Assembly (NCBI GenBank): GCA_900770415.1 | Contig: CAAGKN010000007.1 | Location: 124,001-188,000, forward strand | DNA: 64,000 nucleotides | Direction: 5' to 3' | Source: Clostridia bacterium | Lineage (GTDB): Bacteria; Bacillota; Clostridia; TANB77; CAG-508 | In this document: in pieces, positions 1 to 9,440 of the stretch | Position numbering within the stretch: position 1 is the first letter of the stretch | How the letters are laid out: each line of letters starts with the position of its first letter | Program-made: the position numbers and the translations under genes | The notes under the pieces: model-generated | What the model was told of the DNA's origin: nothing | Database searches by the model: none | Seen by the model: the letters and a program-made list of their open reading frames with translations, nothing else

Positions 1-1
1 T

Positions 2-1366
2 ATGTTAGACAATCTTAAGTTAGGTTATGGCGGTACTAAAAGTGAAATGGAAAGGCTTCTTGCTGATGCACAAAAAATTTCAGGAGTAAAATATGATATT
101 AGTAATTTAAATGATGTTTATCAGGCAATACATGTAATTCAGGGAGAATTAGGAATAACTGGAACAACTGCCAAAGAGGCAAGTACAACAATTCAAGGTT
201 CCGTTTCGGCAATGAAATCTGCTTGGTCTAATATGTTAACAGGAATAGCAGATGATAATGCAGACTTTGATGGGTTAGTAAACAATCTGGTTGAAAGTAT
301 TGGAACGGCAGCAGAGAACATAATGCCACGAGTTCAAATCATTATAGATGGAGTAATTGCTTTAGTTGGTCAATTGGGTGAAAAAATAGTGGAGCATCTT
401 CCAGAAATACTAGAAACGTGTTCAAATATATTTACACAAATAATTGACAGCATAGGAACTTTTGCTCCACAAATAGGTGTAGCAGCTTTTCAAATAGTAA
501 ATGCATTAATAACTGGAATTGCATCTAATTTGCCAGCTATTTTAGAGGCAGGAATAGAGTTGTTAGTTGAATTAATAAATGGAATCTCACAGACATTGCC
601 ACAACTTATTCCAGTTATGGTAGATGCTGTATTAAGTATGGCAGAAACATTAATAGATAATATTGATACAATAATTGAAGCAGGAATAGAACTTATTATT
701 GCTTTGGCAGAAGGACTTATAGAAGCATTACCTAAATTAATAGAGAAAATTCCAACAATAATAGAAAAACTTGTAACTAAACTAACAAATCCAGAAATGA
801 TAGGAAAAATTATACAGGCGGCAGCCAGATTAATCGTAGAGCTTGGGATTGGATTAATAAAAGCAATTCCTCAATTACTATCTAAAATTCCACAAATAAT
901 AAGCACAATTGTTAAAGGACTTATGAATGGAGTAAGAAGCTTGAAAGATGTAGGAAAGAATTTACTAAAAGGACTGTGGGAAGGAATGTCAGGGCTTGGA
1001 ACATGGCTTTGGAATAAAGTAAAAGGAATGTTAAATGGATTAACTGATAAAATTAAGAATTTCTTTGGAATACACTCTCCATCTACATTGTTTAAAGATG
1101 AGATAGGAGAAAATTTGGCACTAGGTTTAGGCGAGGGCTTTACAGATACAATGAAAAATGTAACAACAGATATGCAAAATGCAATTCCAACAGAGTTTGA
1201 CACTTCGATGGAAATCAATTCAACAAAAAGCATAGAAACAAATCAAAACAATAACAGTTATTTAGTACAAGCTTTAAAAGAAGCATTAAAAGAAATGAAA
1301 GTAGAACTAAATGACAGAGAAGTGGGAAATTTTGTTGACTCTAAACTTGCAGAGGCGGTGTATTAA
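2..1366 (+). CDS. Phage tail tape measure protein, C-terminal part (5' truncated by window edge)
   Basis: The frame is open from the first base, so this is the C-terminal 454 residues of a longer protein and the ATG at position 2 is probably internal. The N-terminal part seen here, with DNLKLGYGGTKSEMERLLADA near the start, is typical of siphovirus tape measure proteins, which set tail length and help DNA entry. It is followed by long runs of hydrophobic amphipathic helices (about residues 90-330) rich in Ile/Leu/Ala, then a short polar C-terminus. It lies directly before the distal tail and tail-tip genes, the normal order in siphoviruses. The family call is from composition, motif and gene order rather than alignment. 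Confidence 0.8.
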   Translation: MLDNLKLGYGGTKSEMERLLADAQKISGVKYDISNLNDVYQAIHVIQGELGITGTTAKEASTTIQGSVSAMKSAWSNMLTGIADDNADFDGLVNNLVESIGTAAENIMPRVQIIIDGVIALVGQLGEKIVEHLPEILETCSNIFTQIIDSIGTFAPQIGVAAFQIVNALITGIASNLPAILEAGIELLVELINGISQTLPQLIPVMVDAVLSMAETLIDNIDTIIEAGIELIIALAEGLIEALPKLIEKIPTIIEKLVTKLTNPEMIGKIIQAAARLIVELGIGLIKAIPQLLSKIPQIISTIVKGLMNGVRSLKDVGKNLLKGLWEGMSGLGTWLWNKVKGMLNGLTDKIKNFFGIHSPSTLFKDEIGENLALGLGEGFTDTMKNVTTDMQNAIPTEFDTSMEINSTKSIETNQNNNSYLVQALKEALKEMKVELNDREVGNFVDSKLAEAVY

Positions 1367-1369
1367 AAT

Positions 1370-3844
1370 ATGATTTTTAAAAATATAAATAGCGAGGATA
1401 TATCAGGACTAATAATATGTTCAGAACCACCAATTTCTAGCTCTGCTATAAGAACAAAAGAAACAACGATAGATGGAAGAGACGGAGCTATTGTCGAAAA
1501 ATTAGGATATAAAACTCGTATAAGAAATGTAGAAATAGGATTAAAAAAAGATGCTAATGTTGATAAAATACTTTCATATTTTAGTGGGGAAGGGGATTTA
1601 ATCTTTAAAAATGAAAATGACAAAGTATATAAAGCAGCGATTTATGAACAAGTAGATTTAGAAAGATTATTAAGACTAAGAAAGGGCTCAGTAGCATTTT
1701 ATTGTCAGCCATTCAAATATAAAAGAAATGATATATTTGAAACAATAAAAGATAATAAAGTAAAAGAAAAAAAAGGAAAACATTTAGAACTACTAAATTG
1801 TGCAGAACAAAATGTTGTAGATTTAAAGCTTGAAGGCTCAACTACACAATCTACAAGAAGTGGAAAGAATAAATTACCTTATAACTATTATGATGGCAAT
1901 TCTAAAACAGTAAATGGAATAACTTTTACTGTAAATAAAGACAGAAGTATAACAGCAAACGGAACAGCAACTGCTAATGCGACTTTTGGTATGGTAGATA
2001 TAAATAGTTATGCTATTACAGCAGGTTCTTATAAATTAGTAGGAGAAAATAGTGAATATACAAAAACAGCAATAAGAGGCTCTTATAAGAAAGCTGACGG
2101 AACAACAAAATATGTAAGTTCTGTATCTGATTTTACTATTGAAGAGGGCTCTACCAATGTTTATTTTTATGTAGCAATTTTACAAGGAGAAACAGTAAAT
2201 AACGTTACATTTTACCCAATGCTATTAAAGTTAACCGAAACAGATTTAACTTTTGAAGCAGGAGGAGCAAGTCCAAGTCCAGACTACCCAAGTCCAATAG
2301 AAAATGTAGAAGGAAAAAATAAATTTGATATAAACCAAGAAAAAGAAATTTTCGGTATAATGTTATATAAATATTCTTACTATTTAAAGCCAAACACAAA
2401 GTACACAATATCTTCTAATTGTCCAGCTTCAACCACAGCAAATATTTATGCTAATTCTAATAGTAGTAATAGTGCAGTATATATTAACAAAAATCAAACA
2501 ATACAAAGTGACGAAAATGGATATTTTTATATATTAGTTAGATTTAAAGCAGATGCGTCTGATAATAGTACATTTAATTTATATGAAAAGGTATTAAATG
2601 GAACTTATTATATTCAACTAGAAGAAGGCACAGTAGCAACCCCATACACCCCAGACAACTCATTAGAGATAAAAGATGTAGGGGAGAATTTGTTTAATCC
2701 TAATAATGTATCAGAAGGATATGTTAGCGATGCTTCAGGAAACATATTAAGCATAAGTGGACAGAATAAAAATACTGGTTATATTAAAATTATTGGTGGA
2801 GAAAAATATTATATTTTATCCAATAAACCAACAGGAAACTGGGGAGCTTGGTATGATAAAGATAAAAAATTTATATCAGGTATTACTTTAAGAGACAATA
2901 GCGGTGGAATAATTACAGCACCTAGTAATGCATATTTTATGGCTTTCACTTTATCGTACAACAATAATAATCCTGATTATGCAAATAATGTAATAATAGC
3001 TAGAAGTGATAAAGCTACTCCATACACCCCATACCAAGAGCAAAAAGTGACATTCCCATTAGTAGAAGGACAAAAACTAATGAAAGGAAGTTACTTGGCA
3101 AGTGATGGAATACATAATAAGAGAAAACAGGTTGTGTATAATGGAACAGAAAATTGGGCTTTTCCTCCAAATAAAGTTTGCACATTTATAAAAACGTTGC
3201 CTTCTATAAGCAAGACAGGAATATGCACTCATTATAAAAGCATTAAGACAGCATCAGTTTTTGGTATTGATACAGGAATTTATTTAGAAACTTCAAATTC
3301 TGCAATTATTTCAGATCCTAGATTTTCAACTATAGATGAGTTTAAAACATATCTTCAAGAACAATACTCAAATGGTACACCTGTAACAGTAGAATACGAA
3401 CTAGCAACAGAAGAAATAGTACCTTACACTACAGCACAACAAGAGGCTTATAATCAATTGCAAAAACTGAAATTATATAAAGGTCAAAATACAATGTTTA
3501 GTTTGGAAGGTAGTATCATAAATTTAAAATATCTAGAAGATACTGACGAAAAGGTTGAAAATCAAGGTAATATATATAGTAAGCCAATAATCAGATTAGA
3601 GAAAACTGTATTTAAAGAAGTAGAAATTGCAATAAATGGCATCAGATTCAAGTATAATTTTGAAGAAGATGACTATGTAGAAATAGACTGCGAAGAAATG
3701 ACAGTACAGTATGAAGGACTAGATAGAAACAGGAGGCTAGTTATAGATTTCGAATTTCCAAAGCTAAAAGAGGGAAACAATGATATTGTAATGTATAGTG
3801 GAGATTGTATAATAAAATGCAAAAGAAAGGACAGATGGTTATGA
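1370..3844 (+). CDS. Distal tail protein (Dit) with large inserted domains
   Basis: This encodes an 824-residue baseplate hub protein. Residues 1-125 match the usual Dit N-terminal half, with SSAIRTKETTIDGRDGA near residues 24-41, and the last 100 or so residues resemble the Dit C-terminal beta-sandwich. A usual Dit is about 250 residues; here roughly 500 residues are inserted between the halves, with repeated linkers such as SPSPDYPSPIENVEGKNKF and CBM-like beta-rich stretches (GENLFNPNN, GKNKFDI). Such evolved Dits are known to carry carbohydrate-binding modules that help adsorption to the cell surface. The start ATG is 3 bases after the tape measure stop, with a GGCGGTG-like ribosome site. 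It overlaps the next gene by ATGA. The binding role of the insertion is inference. Confidence 0.75.
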   Translation: MIFKNINSEDISGLIICSEPPISSSAIRTKETTIDGRDGAIVEKLGYKTRIRNVEIGLKKDANVDKILSYFSGEGDLIFKNENDKVYKAAIYEQVDLERLLRLRKGSVAFYCQPFKYKRNDIFETIKDNKVKEKKGKHLELLNCAEQNVVDLKLEGSTTQSTRSGKNKLPYNYYDGNSKTVNGITFTVNKDRSITANGTATANATFGMVDINSYAITAGSYKLVGENSEYTKTAIRGSYKKADGTTKYVSSVSDFTIEEGSTNVYFYVAILQGETVNNVTFYPMLLKLTETDLTFEAGGASPSPDYPSPIENVEGKNKFDINQEKEIFGIMLYKYSYYLKPNTKYTISSNCPASTTANIYANSNSSNSAVYINKNQTIQSDENGYFYILVRFKADASDNSTFNLYEKVLNGTYYIQLEEGTVATPYTPDNSLEIKDVGENLFNPNNVSEGYVSDASGNILSISGQNKNTGYIKIIGGEKYYILSNKPTGNWGAWYDKDKKFISGITLRDNSGGIITAPSNAYFMAFTLSYNNNNPDYANNVIIARSDKATPYTPYQEQKVTFPLVEGQKLMKGSYLASDGIHNKRKQVVYNGTENWAFPPNKVCTFIKTLPSISKTGICTHYKSIKTASVFGIDTGIYLETSNSAIISDPRFSTIDEFKTYLQEQYSNGTPVTVEYELATEEIVPYTTAQQEAYNQLQKLKLYKGQNTMFSLEGSIINLKYLEDTDEKVENQGNIYSKPIIRLEKTVFKEVEIAINGIRFKYNFEEDDYVEIDCEEMTVQYEGLDRNRRLVIDFEFPKLKEGNNDIVMYSGDCIIKCKRKDRWL

Positions 3845-6268
3845 TTAAAATATTTAATGCAACGGATACTGATTTTAATACAGCAGGAAATATAATTATC
3901 AATCCCTTATATTGTCATGAAGTAAAGAAAAAATCTTTAAATGGCTGGTACATAGATGTAGAGATACCAATAAAATACAAAGAATATATAAAAGCTGATA
4001 AGTTATGCGTAGTCAAAACAAAATCCAAACTTAATCCACAAGCATTCAGAATAAATAAAAATATAAAATATACTACTAAAAAAATAAAATTTACAGCAGA
4101 GCATGTAATGTTTGATTCTAGAAAATATGCTTTACTTGATGTAAGGCCAACGGATTTAAACGGGCTAAACGGGTTAAAATATATTAATGAAAGGACTGAT
4201 AAAACCAGTCCTTTTTCTATTGTTAGTTCAGATGTAGAAAACATAAATACAGCTTATCTAGTACGCAAAAACTTATTAGAGGCTTGGGAGATTTTTGAAG
4301 AACGCTGGGGAGGCGTTTTTGATGCTGATAATTGGAATATCAGTTTTAAACAAAAGGTCGGAAATGACAATGGAGAAACTATTGCTTATGGCAAAAACAT
4401 GCAAGGCTTTGAAATTTTAGAAGATTGGTCTAATGTATGTACAAAAATTTTGCCTGTTGGTCCAAATGGATTGCTTCTAAAAGAAGTATATTTAGAAAGT
4501 GAAGTACAATATGAAGTTCCTTACACGAAAATTGTAGAATTTCAAACAAAATTGGAAAGTGAAAAACAAACAGAAGCAAATCTTTTAAATGAATTAAAAA
4601 ATAATGCGGAGGAATATCTTGAAGAATATTGTATTCCTCAAGTAAGTTATACTGTAGAATCTAATATAAATCAAAAATTAGAAATAGGAGATACAATAAA
4701 AGTTTTACATCCTTCTGTAAAAATTTTTACAGAAGTTTTAGAGTATGAATATGATTTAATTTCTGAAAAAGTGAAGTCATTGACTTTTGGAAATTATAAA
4801 AGAGATGTGAAAGCAAAATTTGATAGCATAAAAAACAATATAGAAACAATAAAACAGTCAGTGTCAAATCAAGAAATAACAATAAAAGAACAAACAGATC
4901 TCATCAATTCTTTAAACAAAAAAGGGTATGTATATATAGATGAAAATGAAATTTTAATACTTGATCAATTGCCAAAAGAGAAAGCAAAAAATGTATGGCG
5001 CTTTGGTTTAGGTGGGATAGGATTCAGTTCTAACGGCTACGAGGGGCCGTTCGAAACGGCGATTACTATGGATGGGAAAATAAATGCAGATTTTATAAAG
5101 GCGGGAACAATGTCGACTGCGAGAATAGAAAGTTTAGCAGATTTTATAAATGATACAAATGAATCTATCTCAACAATACAATTACAACAAGAAAATATTA
5201 CTTCAGAAGTAAGCAAAAAGGTAAATGAAACGGAATTAGGGACAAAAATAGTACAAAATTTTGAGAACGTAAAAATTGCTTGGAATAAAATAACAGAATT
5301 TATACAAATGATGATATTAAACGGAAATGCTAGTTTAGCAATATTAGATAATTCAAAAAAAATATTAATGTCGTTAGATAAAGCAGGACAACACTTTTAC
5401 GATAGCTCAGAAAATAAAATTGGAGATGTAGGAGTTATTAATTATAAAAATACCCCAATGATTGCTTTCAATCTGAATGTTAGTCAAAATAATAATAAGC
5501 GGAATGGCTTGGGGAATAGAAAAAAATGGAACATTCTATCCGATTTTTTATACTGTAGGAACATATTATGAAGAACAAAGCGAATATGGCGGAGAATTTG
5601 CAATTGTAGGTACATTAACAACTCCTGGCATAAATATTACAAATGGCACTATTACAACAGAAGAACTACAAATAAACTTAACAACAAAAGATGGAACTTT
5701 TTTAGGATATTTTGGGCAAAAAGGCTTTGCACTTGGAGATTTAATTGAAGGAGGATTAAATGTTGAAGGTGGATATAGCATAGACTTTAAAAACAATTCA
5801 ATAATAAATGTAGATAATATGGCAACAAGTGACAATGTAAGTGCATTTAGTGCAGGAAGTTCAGGAAGTGATTATTTGCACGTTGGGAAAAGAGACAACA
5901 CAGGATTTAATTTGTGGGCTTCATCATCTGATATTAATTTAAAGAAAAATGTAAAAGATACAGAAGTAAATGCAATAGAGACAATAAAAAAAATAAAACA
6001 CAAACAGTTTGATTGGAAAAAAGATAATAAACATCAAAAAGTAGGTTACATTGCACAAGAAATGCAAAAGATAGATGAAAATTTTGTGCATTATATAAAA
6101 ACTGGGGAAAAAGAGGATTGGCAAATAAATGTATTGTCGGTTTTAGCAACTGCAACAAAAGCAATACAAGAACAACAAGAACAAATAGAACAACTAAAAA
6201 AAGAAAATTACTTTATGCAAGATTTAATTAAAAGAATAGAAAAATTAGAAAATGAGCAAAAGGGGTGA
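3841..6268 (+). CDS. Phage tail-tip (Tal-like) protein with C-terminal S74 chaperone; needs +1 shift at CGGA
   Basis: The likely start is the ATG at 3841, which overlaps the previous stop as ATGA and follows AGAAAGGACAG. Reading to 5499, skipping one base at CGGA 5500-5503 and continuing to 6268 gives 808 residues. Residues 1 to about 350 resemble the prophage endopeptidase tail/Tal family that forms the tail tip. The middle is coiled coil and beta repeats. The last 110 residues, with SSDINLKKNV, KQFDWK and GYIAQEMQKI, are the Peptidase_S74 intramolecular chaperone found at the end of tail fibres, followed by a coiled coil. Without the shift the first frame ends at 5571 and the chaperone is lost. 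The frameshift joins NVSQNNNK to GMAWGIEKNG. This is the only phage gene in the window with such a site, and it suggests that the prophage is adapted to the host's decoding. Confidence 0.75.
5500..5503 (+). other. CGGA quadruplet (+1) site 1, tail-tip gene
   Basis: Zero-frame codons are AAT AAG CGG AAT; reading C as skipped gives AAG, then GGA ATG GCT TGG. The zero frame stops 71 bases later at 5571, while the +1 frame stays open to 6268. The P-site codon is AAG. Confidence 0.8.
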
Positions 6269-6274
6269 GAGAAG

Positions 6275-6505
6275 TTGGATAATACAGTAACAACAGTAAT
6301 AGCCTTCATAGTATCAATGATACCTATTTTCACAGTAATAATAAAACTAAATAGTACAATAACAAAATTAAACACAACAATAGAGGTGTTAACTGAACAA
6401 ATGAAGTTTAGCCAAAAAGATAGAAATAAGATTCATGAGCAATTAAATGATCACGAAACAAGACTATCAATATTAGAATTAGAATCAAAGGGAGGTAAAA
6501 TATAA
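6275..6505 (+). CDS. Small phage membrane protein with coiled coil, holin-associated (XhlA-like)
   Basis: This 76-residue protein starts at TTG 6275 after GGGGTGAGAG. It has one transmembrane helix near residues 5-25 (TTVIAFIVSMIPIFTVII), then a polar coiled coil (STITKLNTTIEVLTEQMK, HEQLNDHETRLSIL). Small proteins of this shape next to an endolysin often belong to the haemolysin XhlA or holin-partner group. It overlaps the next start by one base (TAATG), which suggests translational coupling. The specific family is not certain. Confidence 0.55.
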   Translation: MDNTVTTVIAFIVSMIPIFTVIIKLNSTITKLNTTIEVLTEQMKFSQKDRNKIHEQLNDHETRLSILELESKGGKI

Positions 6506-8016
6506 TGGAAAACAAGAAGCTAATAATTTCAGCAGTTGTAACAATATTGTTAGCATTAGCAGGAGTATTCTTTGGTATAGAATACACACAAGACGATGTA
6601 GACAAAATCAGCGAAGGAGTAGAAACAGTAGTAAGTATAATAGAAGAAAATCAGTCTACAAAAGAGATACCAGAGGCTTATGTAGAAGATGAAAAAGCAC
6701 TAGAAGAGCAAGAAGTAGAAGACGAAGGTTTTGAACTACAAGGAGAGATAGCTTACAACGGTTCTAGTGAATTGCCAAGTGTAAGCCTAGGACAATATAC
6801 AGGGCTTACATATTATAGCCAAATAGACCCACGTTGGAAAAATAAACTATATACAAGCACAGGAAATTCAAGTCAAACAATGGGGTCAAGTGCATGTGGA
6901 CCAACTTGTTCTGCTATGGTAGTATCAAGTATAAAAGGAACAATATTGCCAACCGAAATGGCAGACTTATATGTGCAACATGGATTTAGAAGTGCGAATA
7001 ATGGAACATATTGGAGTGCATTTAGATGGACAGCAGATGTATTTGATATAGGCTATAAAGAAGCACAAAGATTAAATGATGTGTGTGACTTGCTAGAAGA
7101 AAACTATATGGTAATAAGTGCTTGTGGAAACGGTCTATTTACAACAGGAGGACACTTCATATTAATATATGGCTATGAAGATACAAACGGAAATGGACAA
7201 TGTGATAGTGGAGATAGATTAAAGATATATGACCCATACCTATATAGTGGGAAATTTAACTTAAGTACACGTAGAGGTAAAGCTCAAGTCGAAGGTAACA
7301 CGGTCTATGTAGAAAAAGAAGTGTTTAGAGCTTATGCAAATTATAGTGGATTCTTCGCTTTTAAAAATGACAGAAGTAACAATACAGAAGTGGACAGAAC
7401 AGAAGTAACAACAGCAAGCTATACGAGATATGTAAAAGTGAATACTTCTTTAAATGTAAGAAGTGGACCAGGGACAAGCTATAACGTTGTAGGCAGAAAA
7501 TACAACGGAGATAAAGTAACAGTTTACAAAGAAAGTTCGAATTGGAGCAACATTGGAATGAATGAGTGGGTGTCTAGTGATTACTTAACAGATAGCAACG
7601 TACAAGTTCCAAATACAGTAGGGCAATATAAGAAACTAAAATCAACCACTACATTGTATTCAAATTCAAATTTGACAGGAACAAGATATACATATTTAAA
7701 GAATACGAAAATTAAGATATTACAAAATGTATCAAGCACAGTAGATAGAATATATGTGCCAGCAACTGGCAGATACGCTTATGTAGATAACTCTGCATTT
7801 GGAGCGATAACAGTATCAGGAGTAAATCTAACAGGACAATACAAGAAATTTAAGAGCAATACAATAATATATTCTAACTCGAATTTAACTGGAACAAGAT
7901 ATTATTATTTACCAAATACACGAGTGAAAATATTAAAGGATTTAGGAAATATTAATTATATTTATGTAAAAGCAACAAATAGATATGGCTATGTTTCAGA
8001 AAATGTTTATAGATAA
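6505..8016 (+). CDS. Phage lysis protein: N-terminal membrane segment, C39-like peptidase, SH3-type repeats
   Basis: This 503-residue protein begins with a hydrophobic helix (LIISAVVTILLALAGVFFG, residues 5-23) resembling the small holin-like proteins of clostridial phages, then an acidic linker (residues 40-90). From about residue 105 comes a cysteine peptidase of the C39-like fold: SSACGPTCSAMV holds the probable nucleophile, TTGGHFILIYGY the histidine and YDPYLYSG the aspartate. From residue 310 there is an SH3b domain (SLNVRSGPGTSYNVVG) and two further GQYKK-led repeats (about residues 371-445 and 446-503) with LYSNSNLTGTRY in each. It probably cuts cell-wall peptide bonds at lysis. Fusion of a membrane anchor to the lysin is notable; it could also work as a signal-anchor-release lysin. 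Confidence 0.72.
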   Translation: MENKKLIISAVVTILLALAGVFFGIEYTQDDVDKISEGVETVVSIIEENQSTKEIPEAYVEDEKALEEQEVEDEGFELQGEIAYNGSSELPSVSLGQYTGLTYYSQIDPRWKNKLYTSTGNSSQTMGSSACGPTCSAMVVSSIKGTILPTEMADLYVQHGFRSANNGTYWSAFRWTADVFDIGYKEAQRLNDVCDLLEENYMVISACGNGLFTTGGHFILIYGYEDTNGNGQCDSGDRLKIYDPYLYSGKFNLSTRRGKAQVEGNTVYVEKEVFRAYANYSGFFAFKNDRSNNTEVDRTEVTTASYTRYVKVNTSLNVRSGPGTSYNVVGRKYNGDKVTVYKESSNWSNIGMNEWVSSDYLTDSNVQVPNTVGQYKKLKSTTTLYSNSNLTGTRYTYLKNTKIKILQNVSSTVDRIYVPATGRYAYVDNSAFGAITVSGVNLTGQYKKFKSNTIIYSNSNLTGTRYYYLPNTRVKILKDLGNINYIYVKATNRYGYVSENVYR

Positions 8017-8140
8017 AAAATGAACAAAAACACCCAAAAATCAAGGTATATAAGTATATTCATTAAAAAAATAAAAGGCTTAAAAACGATTCTCGTAAGG
8101 CGATTTTTGGCTTGATTTTAGGAAAAACCTTCTTCCAAAA
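8017..8140. other. Intergenic stretch downstream of lysin
   Basis: About 120 bases with a poor imperfect stem (AAAAACGATT with AAGGCGATTTTT) that may end lysis transcription. No gene is visible here. The rest of the gap to 8338 is the promoter region described separately. Confidence 0.4.
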
Positions 8141-8158
8141 TTCGACAAATTTGTCGAA
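8141..8158. promoter_or_regulatory. Perfect palindrome of two TTGTCGAA boxes (possible Spo0A or repressor operator)
   Basis: TTCGACAAATTTGTCGAA is an 18-bp perfect palindrome made of two inverted TTGTCGAA octamers. TTGTCGAA is the textbook 0A box of Bacillus. It ends 9 bases before the -35 hexamer of the toxin-antitoxin promoter. Confidence 0.6.
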
Positions 8159-8167
8159 CGATTTTTA

Positions 8168-8195
8168 TTGACAAAATGTAATAAAATGGTATAAT
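8168..8195 (+). promoter_or_regulatory. SigA-type promoter for the PemK-like module
   Basis: TTGACA at 8168-8173 and TATAAT at 8190-8195 are separated by 16 bases. The sequence just upstream, TTTGTCGAACGATTTTT, recurs before the second prophage promoter near 9477. Confidence 0.75.
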
Positions 8196-8338
8196 ATTAT
8201 CTTGCAAATAGAAATGTTTGATATTATGTTAATTATGTGTTATAATAATTATATAAATTGTATCATTTTTATTTGTTTTTAAATAAAATAGTATTAATAT
8301 TATAAAATTTGAAATAATATATGGAAGGAGGTATAAAA

Positions 8339-8512
8339 ATGGTTAATAGTCTTTATAAAAACAAAGTTGCAAGCTTGATAGCAAAATCAAAAGAAAAAGG
8401 ATTAATAAAAACATATTCTCAATTTTGTAAAACAAAGGAAGGAAAAGAATCTTCTTTATCAAAAGATGAAATCATATATTATACTTCTATGAATAAAGGA
8501 GAGGCAAAATAG
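8339..8512 (+). CDS. Small protein, probable antitoxin partner of the PemK-like gene
   Basis: A 57-residue basic protein. I take the ATG at 8339, six codons inside the longest frame, because AAGGAGG lies 8 bases before it. The sequence (SLYKNKVASLIAKSKEKGLIKTYSQF) predicts two helices, and no family is recognised. It ends two bases before the next gene, so they are cotranscribed. The antitoxin role rests only on this pairing. Confidence 0.6.
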   Translation: MVNSLYKNKVASLIAKSKEKGLIKTYSQFCKTKEGKESSLSKDEIIYYTSMNKGEAK

Positions 8513-8514
8513 AG

Positions 8515-8865
8515 ATGAGTCAATTTAATGTAGGAGACATAGTTTTTGTATCAAACTATGCGTATAAGGATGGAAACGAAGGACAAAATCATAGTTTTGT
8601 AATAATAGATGATGGACAAGCAATAGATATAAATTATTTTGGGTTCTTATTGTCATCACAATTAGAAAAAGTTACATATCCATATAATGAACCATTAGAC
8701 AAAAATAGAACTAATAATTTAAGAAAAGACAGCATAGTAAAGTGTGATGATTTAATAATGATTTCGGAAAGTGAAATACAATTTAAAATTGGACAAGTTT
8801 CAGATAACGACTTGGAAAGGTTTATATCTACATATTCAAAATATTTAGAGGATTTAGAAGACTAG
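8515..8865 (+). CDS. PemK/MazF-like toxin family protein
   Basis: This 116-residue protein begins VGDIVFVSNYAYKDGNEGQNHSFVII, matching the start of the PemK/MazF-like SH3-barrel family (GDIV, then R/H-x-FVVI), and has the later NLRKDSIVKCDDLIMI strand. MazF-type members are sequence-specific mRNA nucleases. The usual catalytic Arg of the RP motif is not obvious: the position reads NHSF. Activity is therefore uncertain, and a PemK-like structural protein without RNase activity is possible. It forms a pair with the upstream small gene in the prophage lysogeny end. Confidence 0.6.
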   Translation: MSQFNVGDIVFVSNYAYKDGNEGQNHSFVIIDDGQAIDINYFGFLLSSQLEKVTYPYNEPLDKNRTNNLRKDSIVKCDDLIMISESEIQFKIGQVSDNDLERFISTYSKYLEDLED

Positions 8866-8886
8866 TAAAATCTAGTCTTTTATTTT
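8859..8886 (+). terminator. Terminator of the PemK-like module
   Basis: AGACTAG and CTAGTCT form a stem with loop TAAAAT, followed by TTTTATTTTT. The stem includes the stop codon of the toxin gene. Confidence 0.75.
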
Positions 8887-8980
8887 TTTCAAACCACGTT
8901 TCGACACATTTTTCAAAATATATATGCTATAATAATAAAGTATTTAGAAATAAATACGGGGGGGCTGTAGGAAAACAGCA

Positions 8981-9006
8981 AAGACTAGCTGAGAGAGGCT
9001 AGTCTT
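8981..9006 (-). terminator. Possible terminator hairpin after the repressor gene
   Basis: AAGACTAGC and GCTAGTCTT pair around an 8-base loop and overlap the repressor stop codon. The following T-run on the minus strand is weak (TGCTGTTTT). Confidence 0.45.
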
Positions 9007-9322
9007 CATTCATTTTAATATTAATTAATAAATCAATAACTTGTGACACTTCTAAAACTTCTTTAGAATCTATTCCATATTCATCTATTCTACGATACAT
9101 TTCTTCTTTTAAGTTATCTATATCTAATTCAGAGTAAAACAAATCATCAACTTTAACCTCAAGAGCATTTGCTATTTTATACATAGTTTTAAGAGAAGGA
9201 TTAAATTTTTTATTGTTCTCTAATTCAACTAAATATGTTCGAGCAATATTTGTCATTTTACTTAATTGATATATAGTCAAAGATTTTTTTAATCTAATAT
9301 TTTTAATTACGAATACAAACAT
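8999..9322 (-). CDS. Cro/CI-type (XRE) helix-turn-helix repressor of the prophage
   Basis: This 107-residue protein uses the ATG at 9322, preceded by AGAGGT, rather than an upstream in-frame start at 9352. Residues 5-62 form an HTH_3 domain (IRLKKSLTIYQLSKMTNIARTY, with the recognition helix, then KTMYKIANALEVKVDDLF). The C-terminal 45 residues are a helical tail. It reads leftward while the 51-residue gene at 9571 reads rightward, and a 17-bp palindrome lies between them. It is the likely lysogeny regulator. No self-cleaving peptidase domain is present, so SOS-type induction would need another protein. Confidence 0.8.
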   Translation of the reverse strand: MFVFVIKNIRLKKSLTIYQLSKMTNIARTYLVELENNKKFNPSLKTMYKIANALEVKVDDLFYSELDIDNLKEEMYRRIDEYGIDSKEVLEVSQVIDLLINIKMNED

Positions 9323-9383
9323 AAAATTACCTCTAAAAATTATTATGTCCATATTTTAATACAATTATTTTTTTATTTCTACG

Positions 9384-9400
9384 TGTCGCTAGTAGCGACA
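9384..9400. promoter_or_regulatory. 17-bp palindrome, probable repressor operator
   Basis: TGTCGCTA, G, TAGCGACA is a perfect inverted repeat 62 bases upstream of the repressor start, in the divergent region. It shares TGTCG with the nearby TTGTCGAA boxes, so one protein or two could read this region. Confidence 0.65.
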
Positions 9401-9440
9401 TATTGAACTTCTGTAACCATTGCAAAAAGCCAACTTTATT

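Noticed and set aside
1491..1498. TTGTCGAA inside the Dit gene as a regulatory box
   Set aside because: Single copy within coding sequence, with no promoter nearby; likely chance.
8017..8140. Strong terminator after the lysin
   Set aside because: The only stem (AAAAACG with CGATTTTT) is imperfect and lacks a good T-run.
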